Translations under genes and position numbers: made by a program
The notes under the pieces: model-generated
Database searches by the model: none
Told to the model about the DNA's origin: nothing
Seen by the model: the letters and a program-made list of their open reading frames with translations, nothing else
In this document: positions 1 to 8,052 of the stretch, piece by piece
How positions within the stretch are numbered: the stretch's first letter is position 1
How the letters are laid out: each line of letters begins with the position of its first letter
Assembly: GCA_036475545.1 (NCBI GenBank)
Contig: JAZGAE010000022.1
Coordinates: 1-31,051, forward strand
Reading direction: 5' to 3'
DNA length: 31,051 nucleotides
DNA from: JAZGAE01 sp036475545
Lineage (GTDB): Bacteria > Pseudomonadota > Alphaproteobacteria > DATDPM01

Positions 1-336
1 TCCTCCGCGCTCCCCAGCCTCGGCGAGATCGGAGGCGCATTGGTGATGTTCTCCTACAGCCGCGCCGACGAGGCCGAGGCCGACGCGCTCGGGGTCGAGA
101 TGTTGAAGCAGGCCGGCATCCGCACCGACGGCCTACAGGCCTTTTTCGAGCGGCTTGCGGACGCCGAGGGCGCACTGCCCTCCTTCCTCGCCTACTTCTC
201 CACGCACCCGCCGAGCGAGGAGCGCGCCGACGCCGCGGCCGCGGCAACCACCGGCGGCGACGCCGGCCTGACACCCGGGGAATGGGCCGCGCTGCAAGCG
301 ATCTGCGAGGCCGAGGCCGAGGAAGGGTCAGAGTGA
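1..336 (+). CDS. M48 family zinc metalloprotease, C-terminal part (5' end outside window)
   Basis: The reading frame is open from base 1, so the N-terminal half with the HExxH zinc motif lies outside the window and only 111 codons are visible. The visible part carries the M48 signature SRADEAEAD. Its first Glu, residue 24 of the fragment, fits the third zinc ligand of the SRxxExEAD motif. Near the end, STHPPSEERADA matches the conserved STHP(P/D)xxxR segment of M48 peptidases of the HtpX/Oma1/LoiP group. Such enzymes degrade misfolded proteins in the membrane or periplasm. Because the N-terminus is missing, membrane anchoring and the exact subfamily cannot be judged. An internal TTG at 40 is not a credible start, since it would remove the region before the zinc ligand. 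The stop is TGA at 334-336. Confidence 0.85.
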   Translation, partial: SSALPSLGEIGGALVMFSYSRADEAEADALGVEMLKQAGIRTDGLQAFFERLADAEGALPSFLAYFSTHPPSEERADAAAAATTGGDAGLTPGEWAALQAICEAEAEEGSE

Positions 337-396
337 CCAGGGCCGCCTCGGGGACCGCGCACCTGTCGCGCCCTCTGGAGACTGCGATGCCGGAAT

Positions 397-470
397 TGGA
401 GCGGGCGAGGGGAATCGAACCCCCGTCTTAAGCTTGGGAAGCTTCTACTCTACCATTGAGCTACGCCCGC
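397..470 (-). tRNA. tRNA-Gly (anticodon CCC)
   Basis: On the reverse strand the sequence starts GCGGGCGTAGCTC and ends CGCCCGCTCCA, giving a 7-bp acceptor stem, discriminator U and an encoded CCA (397-399). The T arm contains GGTTCGATTCC. The anticodon loop is TTCCCAA, so the anticodon is CCC. It closely resembles E. coli glyU tRNA as I recall it. The outermost anticodon-stem pair appears to be a G-A mismatch; the other four pairs are canonical. Length is 74 nt with CCA. Confidence 0.95.
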
Positions 471-489
471 CCAAGGCGCGTCAGGGGCG

Positions 490-520
490 ATTATATACGC
501 GAGCCCCGACCCTGCGGCAA
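490..520 (-). promoter_or_regulatory. probable promoter of tRNA-Gly
   Basis: Read on the minus strand there is TTGCCG (515-520) followed by TATATAAT (490-497). The spacer is 17 nt to TATATA or 19 nt to the perfect TATAAT at 490-495. The GC-rich CGCCCC just after the -10 box resembles the discriminator of stringently controlled stable-RNA promoters. It lies about 20 bp upstream of the mature tRNA 5' end. Confidence 0.55.
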
Positions 521-679
521 GGCAACGGAACGCTCGGCCCGGGCCGAGCGCCGGGTCCCGGTCCGTCGGCTCGCCGTTTCGCGCAAGCCCGGCGTTGCGA
601 CCACACATTAATTTGATTTGGCTTGTTGGGCGACACAGGATAAACGGGCCCCAACACCGTACGCCTTTCTCGGAGGACC

Positions 680-1663
680 ATGACCGACACGGCGCTAGAG
701 GCGCGGGACGAGGTGCGGCTCGAAGCGCCGGCCCGCCTCGATCCCGAGAAATTCCGGGACCCCGACCGCACCGCCGCCGGCGAGCCCCGCGCCCGCGTCG
801 CGTTCCGGGAGCTGCGTACGCTTTGGTTCAACACCGGCACGCTCTGCAACCTCACCTGCCGCAACTGCTACATCGAATCGAGCCCGACGAACGACCGCCT
901 GGTGTATCTCACGGCGGCGGAGGTGCGGGGCTTCCTGGACGAGATCGCGCGTGAGGAGCTGCCGACGCAAGAGATCGGCTTCACCGGCGGCGAGCCCTTC
1001 ATGAATCCCGATCTCATGGACATGCTGGAAGACTGCCTCGGCCGGGGCTTCCGCGCGCTGGTGCTCACCAACGCCATGAAGCCCATGCGGAAGCTCGAAG
1101 GCCCCCTCCTCGGCCTTCGCGAACGGTACGCCGGGCGGCTCTCGATCCGGGTCTCCCTCGACCACTACACGGCGCGCCTCCACGAGCTCGAGCGCGGCCC
1201 CCGCACCTTTCCGCCGACCCTCGACGGGTTGTGCTGGCTTTCGGCCAACGGGTTCGCCGTAGCCGTGGCGGGGCGCACCTGCTGGGGCGAGCCGGAAGAG
1301 GCGCTGCGCGCCGGCTATGGCCGCCTCTTCCGCGAACACGGCGTCCCCGTCGATGCCTCCGACCCCGTCGCCCTCACCCTGTTCCCGGAGATGGACGAGG
1401 ACGCGGACGTGCCCGAAGTCACCGAGAAATGCTGGGGCATCCTCGGGCTGGATCCGGCCGGCATCATGTGCGCGACTTCGCGCATGGTTGTCAGGCGCAA
1501 GGGGGCGAAGCGTCCGGCGGTGGTCGCCTGCACGCTCATCGCCGAAGACCCGGCCTTCGAGATGGGCGCGACGCTTGGCGAGACCGCGCGCCAGGTCAAG
1601 CTCAACCACCCCCATTGCGCCCGGTTTTGCGTCCTTGGCGGCGGCTCCTGCAGCCGGGGCTGA
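680..1663 (+). CDS. radical SAM enzyme with C-terminal cysteine cluster
   Basis: The 327-residue protein has the canonical radical SAM motif CNLTCRNC (C56, C60, C63), which binds the [4Fe-4S] cluster that cleaves S-adenosylmethionine, and the SAM-contacting GGEP at 103-106. The C-terminal third adds C251, C264, C284, C313, C317 and C324, ending in HCARFC...GGGSC. This layout suggests a SPASM/twitch-type auxiliary cluster domain, as in enzymes that modify peptides or anaerobic maturases. The substrate cannot be told: no precursor peptide or partner lies next to it. The start at 680 is supported by GGAGG at 672-676, and the gene seems monocistronic, standing between tRNA-Gly and the metZ riboswitch. 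Radical SAM membership is firm; the auxiliary-cluster reading is inference from cysteine spacing. Confidence 0.85.
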   Translation: MTDTALEARDEVRLEAPARLDPEKFRDPDRTAAGEPRARVAFRELRTLWFNTGTLCNLTCRNCYIESSPTNDRLVYLTAAEVRGFLDEIAREELPTQEIGFTGGEPFMNPDLMDMLEDCLGRGFRALVLTNAMKPMRKLEGPLLGLRERYAGRLSIRVSLDHYTARLHELERGPRTFPPTLDGLCWLSANGFAVAVAGRTCWGEPEEALRAGYGRLFREHGVPVDASDPVALTLFPEMDEDADVPEVTEKCWGILGLDPAGIMCATSRMVVRRKGAKRPAVVACTLIAEDPAFEMGATLGETARQVKLNHPHCARFCVLGGGSCSRG

Positions 1664-1698
1664 CGTCCCCGCGGGGGCCGGGTCCCGGCCCAAGCGGC

Positions 1699-1727
1699 TT
1701 GACAGGGTTCCCGCGACCCCGTAATCA
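1699..1727 (+). promoter_or_regulatory. promoter of the metZ riboswitch transcript
   Basis: A perfect -35 box TTGACA lies at 1699-1704, followed by a 17-nt spacer and TAATCA at 1722-1727 as the -10 box. Transcription would begin near 1733-1735, just before the aptamer, so the whole riboswitch is in the leader. Confidence 0.65.
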
Positions 1728-1737
1728 GTCCCTGATC

Positions 1738-1796
1738 CGTGGTGATTTGAGCCGACCGGCTTGCGGCCACGTAAAACATATCGCTAAAAGGTCGGA
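1738..1796 (+). promoter_or_regulatory. SAM-II riboswitch (metA-type) upstream of metZ
   Basis: The segment contains the conserved SAM-II blocks GGTGATTTG (1741-1749), GGCTTGCGGCCACG (1758-1771), TAAAA, and CGCTAAAAGG (1782-1791). Stem P1 is CGTGG (1738-1742) with CCACG (1767-1771). The pseudoknot helix is CCGACC in the loop (1752-1757) with GGTCGG in the tail (1790-1795). SAM-II aptamers are mostly alphaproteobacterial and sit before methionine genes such as metA and metZ. Here the ribosome site of metZ is about 85 nt further on, beyond a terminator, so control is more likely by transcription attenuation than by masking the ribosome site. Confidence 0.92.
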
Positions 1797-1807
1797 GCTG
1801 AGACAAG

Positions 1808-1834
1808 CCCCGATCGGACCGGTCGGGGTTTTTT
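1808..1834 (+). terminator. intrinsic terminator of the SAM-II riboswitch (attenuator)
   Basis: The stem-loop at 1808-1828 has 9 pairs (one G-T) and a 3-nt loop. It is followed by six T at 1829-1834. The segment CCGGTCGG (1819-1826), mostly in its 3' arm, is perfectly complementary to aptamer segment CCGACCGG (1752-1759), so a competing antiterminator pairing is possible. Confidence 0.85.
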
Positions 1835-1891
1835 GTCGTTTCGGGCCGGCAGGCGTCGTGCCTGGAACCCCAAGGGCAGGGAGGCGCAAGG

Positions 1892-3136
1892 ATGGCGGAC
1901 AACGAATCCAGGGCGAACCCCGAAGGCGTGGCGGCGGTCGAACTCCCGAAATCGCCCGAGGCCGACTCTTGGCGGCCGCAGACGCGGCTCGTGCGCGGCG
2001 GCCTACGGCGCAGCGCCTTCCAGGAAACCTGCGAGGCGATCTACCTCACCTCCGGATACGTTTACGGGTCCGCGCAGGAGGCCGAGGCCGCCTTCAAGGG
2101 CGACATCGAGCGCTTCGTCTACTCGCGCTTCGGGAACCCGACCGTCGCCATGTTCGAGGAGCGCATGGCGCTGCTGGAAGACGCCGAGGCCTGCCGCGCC
2201 ACGGCGACGGGCATGGCCGCCGTGTTCGCCTCGCTGATGTGCCAGCTCAACGCCGGCGACCGGGTGGTCGCCTCGCGCGCGCTCTTCGGCTCGTGCCAGT
2301 ACGTCATCACCGAGCTCCTGCCGCGCTACGGGATTACGACCGTCATCGTCGACGGCGCCGATCTCGACCAGTGGGCCGACGCCCTCAAGACCAGGACCCA
2401 GGCCGTGTTCCTGGAGACGCCGTCGAACCCGCAGCTCGAGATCATCGACCTCCGCGCGGTGGCGGAGCTCACCCATTCCGCGGGCGCCCGGCTGGTGGTC
2501 GACAACGTCTTCGCCGGCCCCATCCTTCAGCTTCCCCTGGAATTCGGCGCCGACATCATTGTCTACTCGGCGACCAAGCACTTCGACGGCCAGGGCCGGT
2601 GCATGGGCGGCGCCATCCTGGGATCCGCCGCCTACTGCACGGACGAGCTCACCCCCTTCTTCCGCCACACCGGGCCGAGCATGAGCCCGTTCAACGCCTG
2701 GCTCCTGCTCAAGTCCCTCGAGACGTTGGAGATGCGCGTCATGCAGCACTGCCGCAACGCCCGCGTGGTGGCCGATTTCCTGACCGGGCGCAAAGGCGTG
2801 GAGCGGGTGCTCTATCCGGGCCTTTCCAGCCATCCGCAGCACCAGCTCGCCGCGTCGCAGATGAAGGATTTCGGGAACATCGTCGCCATAGACGTGGAGG
2901 GAGGAAAGGAGGCGTCGTTCCGGCTCCTCAACGCGCTCAAGCTCATCGACATTTCGAACAACCTCGGCGACACCAAGAGTTTGGTCACGCACCCGGCGAC
3001 GACGACCCACCAGCGTATCGATCCGGAGGAGCGCGCCCGCATGGGCATCGGCGAGGGCCTCGTGCGCTTCTCCATCGGGCTCGAGGACGTGGACGACCTC
3101 AAGGACGACATCGCGCAGGCCCTGAAGGCGGTTTGA
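1892..3136 (+). CDS. metZ: O-succinylhomoserine sulfhydrylase
   Basis: This 414-residue PLP enzyme of the Cys/Met metabolism family replaces the succinyl group of O-succinylhomoserine with sulfide, making homocysteine directly in methionine synthesis. The PLP lysine is K229 in VYSATKHFDGQGR; the SATKH(I/F)DGQGR form is typical of MetZ as opposed to MetB/MetC. The cofactor-site stretch SRFGNPT (78-84) and the PSNP segment (177-180) are present, and the length is normal. A GGGAGG sequence precedes the ATG at 1892. The gene follows a SAM-II riboswitch and terminator, so high SAM should reduce its expression. Use of O-acetylhomoserine as substrate is the main alternative and cannot be excluded by reading the sequence. 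Confidence 0.95.
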   Translation: MADNESRANPEGVAAVELPKSPEADSWRPQTRLVRGGLRRSAFQETCEAIYLTSGYVYGSAQEAEAAFKGDIERFVYSRFGNPTVAMFEERMALLEDAEACRATATGMAAVFASLMCQLNAGDRVVASRALFGSCQYVITELLPRYGITTVIVDGADLDQWADALKTRTQAVFLETPSNPQLEIIDLRAVAELTHSAGARLVVDNVFAGPILQLPLEFGADIIVYSATKHFDGQGRCMGGAILGSAAYCTDELTPFFRHTGPSMSPFNAWLLLKSLETLEMRVMQHCRNARVVADFLTGRKGVERVLYPGLSSHPQHQLAASQMKDFGNIVAIDVEGGKEASFRLLNALKLIDISNNLGDTKSLVTHPATTTHQRIDPEERARMGIGEGLVRFSIGLEDVDDLKDDIAQALKAV

Positions 3137-3307
3137 CCGGTCGCGGGGCCTCCTGCGGACCCGCCGCCGGCGCCGCGACGAAATCGCGCGGGGGATGGAC
3201 AGGAGTGGGCCAAAAGATCATATCATTGGTTGGGCTCGGCTCCGGCCGCGGATGCGACGGAGTGGGGCTCGGCGAGGGTCGGGGAGAGGCCTCGAAGAGG
3301 CGCTGTA

Positions 3308-3700
3308 ATGTACACGGACACCACTCGTTCGATACAGGTGACGGTCGAGCCCATCTACCTGGATGATGAATCGGCCCCGGACGAGGACCACTACGTCTGG
3401 GCCTACCACGTGCGCATCGAGAACCGCGGCCGCGAAATCGTCCAGCTCCGCTCGCGCCACTGGCGGATCACCGATTCGTTCGGCCGCACGCAGGAGGTGC
3501 GCGGCGCAGGCGTCGTGGGCGAACAGCCGGTCCTGCACCCCGGCGACTCCTTCGAGTACACGAGCGGCACGCCCTTAAACACCCCTTCGGGAATCATGGT
3601 CGGGTCCTACCGGATGGTGAACGCCTCAGGCGAGGGCTTCGACGTCGCCATTCCGGCCTTCTCGCTGGATAGCCCGTATCAGGAAAAGCGGCTCCAGTAG
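3308..3700 (+). CDS. apaG: ApaG domain protein
   Basis: The 130-residue product matches ApaG (about 125-130 residues) along its length. It opens with MYTDTTRSIQVTVEP, then YVWAYHVRIENRG, the RSRHWRITDSFG block, VVGEQPVLHPGDSFEYTSG, and MVGSYRM near the C-terminus. ApaG forms a fibronectin-III-like beta sandwich; its cellular role is still poorly defined, and pyrophosphate binding has been proposed. The ATG at 3308 is chosen because AGAGG (3296-3300) lies 7 nt upstream and family homology begins there; an in-frame start at 3230 would add 26 residues unlike ApaG. It follows metZ by 171 bp on the same strand. A TATCAT near 3221 could belong to its own promoter, but the -35 spacing is poor. Confidence 0.93.
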   Translation: MYTDTTRSIQVTVEPIYLDDESAPDEDHYVWAYHVRIENRGREIVQLRSRHWRITDSFGRTQEVRGAGVVGEQPVLHPGDSFEYTSGTPLNTPSGIMVGSYRMVNASGEGFDVAIPAFSLDSPYQEKRLQ

Positions 3701-3728
3701 CGCCCCGCTTGGCGGGGGTCACCCGGGT

Positions 3729-3747
3729 CCGGCGCGCGGCGCGCCGG
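3729..3747 (+). terminator. GC-rich hairpin after apaG, possible terminator
   Basis: A perfect 8-bp stem CCGGCGCG/CGCGCCGG with a 3-nt loop lies 28 bp after the apaG stop and before the folE promoter. It lacks a proper T-tract, so intrinsic termination is uncertain. Confidence 0.35.
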
Positions 3748-3779
3748 CGCAAGCTTTGCTTCGATCCAAGGCGCGGGAA

Positions 3780-3788
3780 TGCTATGAT
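3780..3788 (+). promoter_or_regulatory. extended -10 promoter element for folE
   Basis: TGC followed by TATGAT (3783-3788) forms an extended -10 box. No good -35 box is present 16-18 nt upstream, which extended -10 promoters can tolerate. It would give folE a leader of about 130 nt. Confidence 0.45.
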
Positions 3789-3925
3789 TTTACCGTATGG
3801 GGCCCCCGGAACCTTGGAATCAGTCCTTGACCCGGCGGCCCCGGACGCTAAATGGCTCATGCGGGGGATGGCTGCCGGCTGGACCGCCTGCCGTTCATCC
3901 CGTGACAGGAGAAGGAAACCGACCG

Positions 3926-4594
3926 GTGACCGCAGCTGATTCCTCCGGGCTCAAGGCGGCCGTGACGGTGGTCGAGGCCGCCGCGACCGGCAAACCAGTG
4001 GAGAGGCCCACCCGCGTGGAGGCCGAGGAGGCCGTGCGCACCCTCATCCGATGGGCCGGCGACGACCCCGACCGCGAGGGCCTGGCCGGGACCCCGGGCC
4101 GGGTGACGAGCGCGTATCAGGAGTTCTTCTCCGGCTATGCGGAGGATCCCGTCGAGCTCCTTCAGCGCACCTTCGAGGAGGTCGACGGATACGACGAGAT
4201 GGTGGTGCTCAGGGACATCCGCTTCGAGTCCCACTGCGAGCACCACATGGCCCCGATCATCGGCAAGGCCCATGTCGCCTATCTGCCCGACAAGCGCGTG
4301 GTCGGCATCAGCAAGCTCGCCCGCGTCGTCGAGGTCTATACCCGGCGTCTGCAGATTCAGGAGAAGATGACGGCCCAGATCGCCAACACCATCGAAGAAG
4401 TGCTGCAGCCCAAGGGGGTGGCGGTGGTCTTGGATGCGGCCCACCAGTGCATGACCACGCGCGGCATACACAAGCCGGGGGTCACCATGGTGACCAGCCG
4501 CATGCTGGGCCTGTTCCGCAACAATCCGTCGACGCGGCACGAATTCCTGGCCATGATCGGCGGCACCCAGCCCGAGTATTTGATCAACGTTTGA
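3926..4594 (+). CDS. folE: GTP cyclohydrolase I
   Basis: The enzyme opens GTP to 7,8-dihydroneopterin triphosphate, the first step towards folate and other pterins. The zinc site is complete: C104 and H107 in HCEHH and C175 in HQCMTTRG, numbered from the GTG start. The segments REGLAGTPGRV and GISKLARVVEVY(T)RR are typical of FolE. The start is taken as GTG at 3926 because AGGAGAAGG (3907-3915) lies at a usable distance and the product is then 222 residues, the family norm; the in-frame ATG at 3797 would add 43 low-complexity residues. It follows apaG on the same strand but probably has its own promoter (TGCTATGAT). Confidence 0.95.
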   Translation: MTAADSSGLKAAVTVVEAAATGKPVERPTRVEAEEAVRTLIRWAGDDPDREGLAGTPGRVTSAYQEFFSGYAEDPVELLQRTFEEVDGYDEMVVLRDIRFESHCEHHMAPIIGKAHVAYLPDKRVVGISKLARVVEVYTRRLQIQEKMTAQIANTIEEVLQPKGVAVVLDAAHQCMTTRGIHKPGVTMVTSRMLGLFRNNPSTRHEFLAMIGGTQPEYLINV

Positions 4595-4821
4595 GGCGCC
4601 CGCCCGCACATCCGGCGAGGGCGGCGCTCGACTGATGGCGGCGGGCCGTGCATCCCCGTATGCCTCCCCGTCACGGGCGGCACGAGACGTCACGGGACGG
4701 CAACAAACGCGGGGGATGTCGTGAACGGACCGCCGACAGATACTAGGGCTCCGCTATGGACAGGCGGGGCCCTTTCGCCAATGATGGCGTGCGAGCGTGA
4801 CAGGGGGACACCGGCGGGTCC

Positions 4822-6270
4822 GTGATCGATTTCCGGCCCATTCTCTTCGTCATCGGCATCCTTCTCACCACCCTGGCGATCGTCATGGTGGTGCCTGGGG
4901 TTGCCGACTTCGCCGCCGGTCACACCGAAGACGCGTTCGTCTTCGCCGCCTCGGCCGCGATCACGCTGTTCGTGGGCGTCGGCCTCATTCTCACCAACCG
5001 CATGGCCCGGTTCGAGATACGCCTCAACGAGGCGTTCGTGCTGACGACGCTGAGCTGGCTCGTCATCGCCTGCTTCGCCGCCCTGCCGCTGGCGTTCTCC
5101 GGCCTCAATCTGTCCCTCACCGACGCCTTCTTCGAGGCCATGTCGGGAGTGACCACCACCGGGTCCACGGTGATCACCGGCCTCGACTACGCGGCGCCGG
5201 GGCTGTTGCTGTGGCGGGCGTTGCTGCAATGGCTCGGCGGCATCGGCATCATCGTCATGGCGCTGGCGGTGCTGCCGATGTTGCGCGTCGGCGGCATGCA
5301 GCTGTTCCGCATGGAATCGTCCGATACCACCGAGAAGGTGTTTCCCCGCACCGCCCAGATCGCCAGCGGGATCGGGGTGATCTACCTGCTGCTCACCGCC
5401 GTCTGCGCCACGGCGCTCTGGTTCAGCGGCATGACCGGCTTCGAGGCGGTGACGCACGCCATGACCACCATCGCCACCGGCGGGTTTTCCACCTCGGACG
5501 CCTCGATCGGCCATTTCGGGAGCGCCACGATCGACGCCATCGTGACCGTCTTCATGATCCTCGGCGCGCTGCCCTTCGTGCTGTACCTCCAGGCCGTGCG
5601 CGGCAATTCGGCCCGCCTCTTCAAGGACAGCCAGGTGCTGTGGTTTCTTTCGATCGTCGCCACGGCCGTGGCGGTCATGACGGTGTGGCTGTCTGCGGGC
5701 GGCGAGCCGGTCCTCCGCGCGTTCCGGTACGCCTCCTTCAACGTGATCTCGATGATCACCGGGACCGGGTACTCGACGGCCGCCTTCGACCTCTGGGGCG
5801 GCTTCGCCGTCGCCGCGCTCTTCTTCCTCATGGTGGTGGGCGGATGCGCGGGCTCGACCACCTGCGGCATCAAGATCTTCCGCTTCCAGGTGATCTACGC
5901 CACCGCCAGGAGGCAGATCCTGCGGCTCACCCAGCCCCACGGCGTCTTCATCGCCTATTACAACAAGAGGCCGATTACCGAGGAGGTCGCGAGCTCGGTC
6001 ATGGGCTTCTTCTTCCTGTTCGCGCTCTCGTTCAGCATGCTCTCGTTGGGCCTGGGGCTGCTGGGCCTGGATTTCCTGACCTCGGTGTCGGGCGCGGCGA
6101 GCGCGATCGCGAACGTGGGGCCGGGGCTGGGGCCGGTGATCGGGCCGGGGGGCAACTTCGCCGCGTTGCCGGACGCGGCGAAATGGCTGTTGAGCTTCGG
6201 CATGCTTTTGGGCCGGCTCGAGCTCTACACCGTGCTCGTCCTCTTCGCCCCCTCCTTCTGGCGGGGATAA
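4822..6270 (+). CDS. trkH: TrkH family potassium uptake protein
   Basis: The 482-residue integral membrane protein has the four pore-loop filters of the Trk/Ktr/HKT superfamily: TTTGST (111-116), ATGGFS (218-223), TGTGYS (313-318) and NVGPGL (431-436). Each has the single filter glycine that selects K+. Hydrophobic segments fill the rest of the chain, starting with a helix at about 6-26, and GGCAGSTTCG (340-349) is a typical TrkH stretch. It should form the channel dimer gated by the cytosolic NAD/ATP-binding subunit TrkA, which is not in this window. The start is GTG at 4822, where homology begins (MIDFRP); the ribosome site is weak (AGGGGGA about 14 nt away). Confidence 0.95.
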   Translation: MIDFRPILFVIGILLTTLAIVMVVPGVADFAAGHTEDAFVFAASAAITLFVGVGLILTNRMARFEIRLNEAFVLTTLSWLVIACFAALPLAFSGLNLSLTDAFFEAMSGVTTTGSTVITGLDYAAPGLLLWRALLQWLGGIGIIVMALAVLPMLRVGGMQLFRMESSDTTEKVFPRTAQIASGIGVIYLLLTAVCATALWFSGMTGFEAVTHAMTTIATGGFSTSDASIGHFGSATIDAIVTVFMILGALPFVLYLQAVRGNSARLFKDSQVLWFLSIVATAVAVMTVWLSAGGEPVLRAFRYASFNVISMITGTGYSTAAFDLWGGFAVAALFFLMVVGGCAGSTTCGIKIFRFQVIYATARRQILRLTQPHGVFIAYYNKRPITEEVASSVMGFFFLFALSFSMLSLGLGLLGLDFLTSVSGAASAIANVGPGLGPVIGPGGNFAALPDAAKWLLSFGMLLGRLELYTVLVLFAPSFWRG

Positions 6271-6366
6271 TCGCCATCACGGCCGGCGCTAGGGCTAAAA
6301 GCGGCGAGGCTCGCGGCCTGCCAGTTTTCTGCAACCCGACTCCCGGGGGCCGCGGCGGACGCGCGC

Positions 6367-6960
6367 CTAGAGCAGGAAGCGGCCAAGGTATTGGCGGATG
6401 TTCTTGGACATCTCGGCGTCGAAGTCCTTCATCAAGCCTTCCGTGAGCTCGAACCACACCCGCTCGCGCTCATTGAGCGTGATGTCCTCGGGCACCGTCT
6501 GGGTGCGTTCCGCCCGCGCCCTGACATAGCCGTCGCGGTAGCCGCGGGGCCCGCGGATCTCGATCTCGACCTCTACGGCCGCGTCGTACCGCTGCGCCTG
6601 CTCGGTGGTGAAGTAGCCGCGGACGTCCTTCCCGACCTCCAGCGGCACCTCCTTGATGCTGGCGTCCTTGATGATGACCCTGGCCCGGCCTTGCGCGCCC
6701 GCGGCCTTGAGCCTGTCCTCGGCCCAGCGCCGCGCCGTCTGCTCCGGCGGGGCAGGCACGAAGTGCTCGACGTGGGGCGGCTTGAAGGTCGGCTCGAACT
6801 CGGAGACGACTTCGATCTCCGCCACGTCCAGCTTGAAGGGGGCCAGGTGGGACCAGGTGAGCTCGGGAAAGGCCTGCTTCGGCGGCGGCGCCGCGCAGGC
6901 CGCCAGCGCCAGCAGGCTAAGCGCGACGACGGCGAGGCGGGCGGAAGCCCGAAGGCGCAT
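6367..6960 (-). CDS. predicted outer-membrane lipoprotein of unknown function
   Basis: The 197-residue product starts MRLRASARLAVVAL and has a lipobox LALAAC with the lipidated cysteine at C22, so it is exported and acylated. Residue +2 is Ala, compatible with Lol transport to the outer membrane. The mature part is acidic to mixed, rich in beta-type alternation (VEVEIEIRGPRG at about 129-140), and ends in a helical stretch. I do not recognise the family. The ATG at 6960 is preferred over a longer open frame reaching 7395 because it begins a clear signal peptide and is preceded by AAGGGA. The gene lies 107 bp downstream of hslO on the same strand and may be the last gene of the arg-hslO transcript. 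Confidence 0.75.
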   Translation of the reverse strand: MRLRASARLAVVALSLLALAACAAPPPKQAFPELTWSHLAPFKLDVAEIEVVSEFEPTFKPPHVEHFVPAPPEQTARRWAEDRLKAAGAQGRARVIIKDASIKEVPLEVGKDVRGYFTTEQAQRYDAAVEVEIEIRGPRGYRDGYVRARAERTQTVPEDITLNERERVWFELTEGLMKDFDAEMSKNIRQYLGRFLL

Positions 6961-7067
6961 GGCGGTGATTCCCTTGGTCCCGAGCCGGGCGGCATTCTGG
7001 CACGGGCCGAAGCCGCGGTTCAAGACGCCCCGGGGGGCCGGTGTCCGGGGCGGCGGCGGCGCGGCGC

Positions 7068-8039
7068 TCAAGCTTCGTAGAGCGCGGCGAGCGCGGCGTC
7101 GTCGAAGCTGTAGCGGGCGTTGCAGAACTGGCAGGTCACCACCACCTCGCCCTCGATCTTGAGGGATTCCATCTCGTCGCGCGGCAGGCTCGCCAGCACC
7201 CTCTCGACCCTTTCTTCCGAGCAGCGGCAGCTGTAGTGGAGCGGCTTGGGCCTGAACACCCGCACCCGCTCCTCGTGGAACAGGCGGCTCAGCAGGTCCT
7301 CGGGCGTGAGCCGCGGGTCGAGGAGCTCGCCGTCTCTGAGGCTGCCCATCAGCACCATGGCGCGCCGCCAGTTTTCCTCCTCTTCCTCGTCCCACGGCGG
7401 GTCGGGCGAGCGGGCATCGTCGCCCCCCTTCGCGTCGAGGGCCACGTGCTGGAGCACCAGCGCCCCCGCCCGCCAGAGGGCCCGCCCGTCCCCGTTCGGG
7501 CTTCGCCCGGCGGCGAGGCGGATTCCGGTCTCGATCGGCTCGGATCTGCGGAAGTACTGGTGGGCGATTTCCGCCACCGTCGCGCCGTCGAGCTCGACGA
7601 TGCCCTGATGGCGGTCGCTGGCGGCGCCCTGATCGACCGTGAAGGCCATGTGGCCGGCACCGAGCAGGCGCGGCGCCGAGACCCCTCCCGGCGTCGCCCC
7701 GCGTTCGGCCGCGGCGGCGGCCACCTCGTCGAGCCGCCCCTCGTCATAGGCCGCGTATCCGCGCATGTCGCGGTCGCTGGTAATGTCCGCCACCAGCATG
7801 GAGACCGGACCGTCACCCTTGGTCTGGACCGAGAACACCCCCTCGAAGCGCAACGCCGCCGCCAGCGCCGCCGCCAGCGCCAGCATCTCGCCCAAGAGCC
7901 CCGCCACCAGCTCCGGGTAGTCGTGCCCCCCTATCACGGACTCCGCGACCGCGCCCAGGCGCACCAGGCGGCCGCGGGCGCCGAGGGACTCGACGTTGAA
8001 GGTCTGGACCAGGTCGTCACCGGGTGGAACCGAGGTCAT
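7068..8039 (-). CDS. hslO: redox-regulated chaperone Hsp33
   Basis: Hsp33 is a cytosolic holdase activated by oxidation and unfolding. The C-terminal zinc switch is intact: C271-R-C273 and C303-Q-F-C306, the CxC...CxxC pattern. The N-terminal domain contains the family stretch MRGYAAYDEGRL and a substrate-binding core. An acidic run DEEEEE at about 217-222 precedes the linker, a feature of alphaproteobacterial Hsp33. Length is 323 residues. The ATG at 8039 lies 13 bp from the argF stop, so the genes are almost certainly cotranscribed. The argD-argF-hslO order recurs in alphaproteobacteria (recalled knowledge). Confidence 0.95.
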   Translation of the reverse strand: MTSVPPGDDLVQTFNVESLGARGRLVRLGAVAESVIGGHDYPELVAGLLGEMLALAAALAAALRFEGVFSVQTKGDGPVSMLVADITSDRDMRGYAAYDEGRLDEVAAAAAERGATPGGVSAPRLLGAGHMAFTVDQGAASDRHQGIVELDGATVAEIAHQYFRRSEPIETGIRLAAGRSPNGDGRALWRAGALVLQHVALDAKGGDDARSPDPPWDEEEEENWRRAMVLMGSLRDGELLDPRLTPEDLLSRLFHEERVRVFRPKPLHYSCRCSEERVERVLASLPRDEMESLKIEGEVVVTCQFCNARYSFDDAALAALYEA

Positions 8040-8052
8040 GCTCGGGCCCGCC

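Noticed and set aside
1231..3366. 711-codon open frame on the plus strand overlapping the radical SAM gene and metZ
   Set aside because: It is the frame shadow of two well-supported genes in GC-rich DNA; its product is Arg/Gly/Pro-rich with no recognisable domain.
4690..5940. 416-codon minus-strand frame opposite trkH
   Set aside because: It lies antisense to a gene with all four K+ filter motifs; the composition is low-complexity and charged, typical of an antisense shadow.
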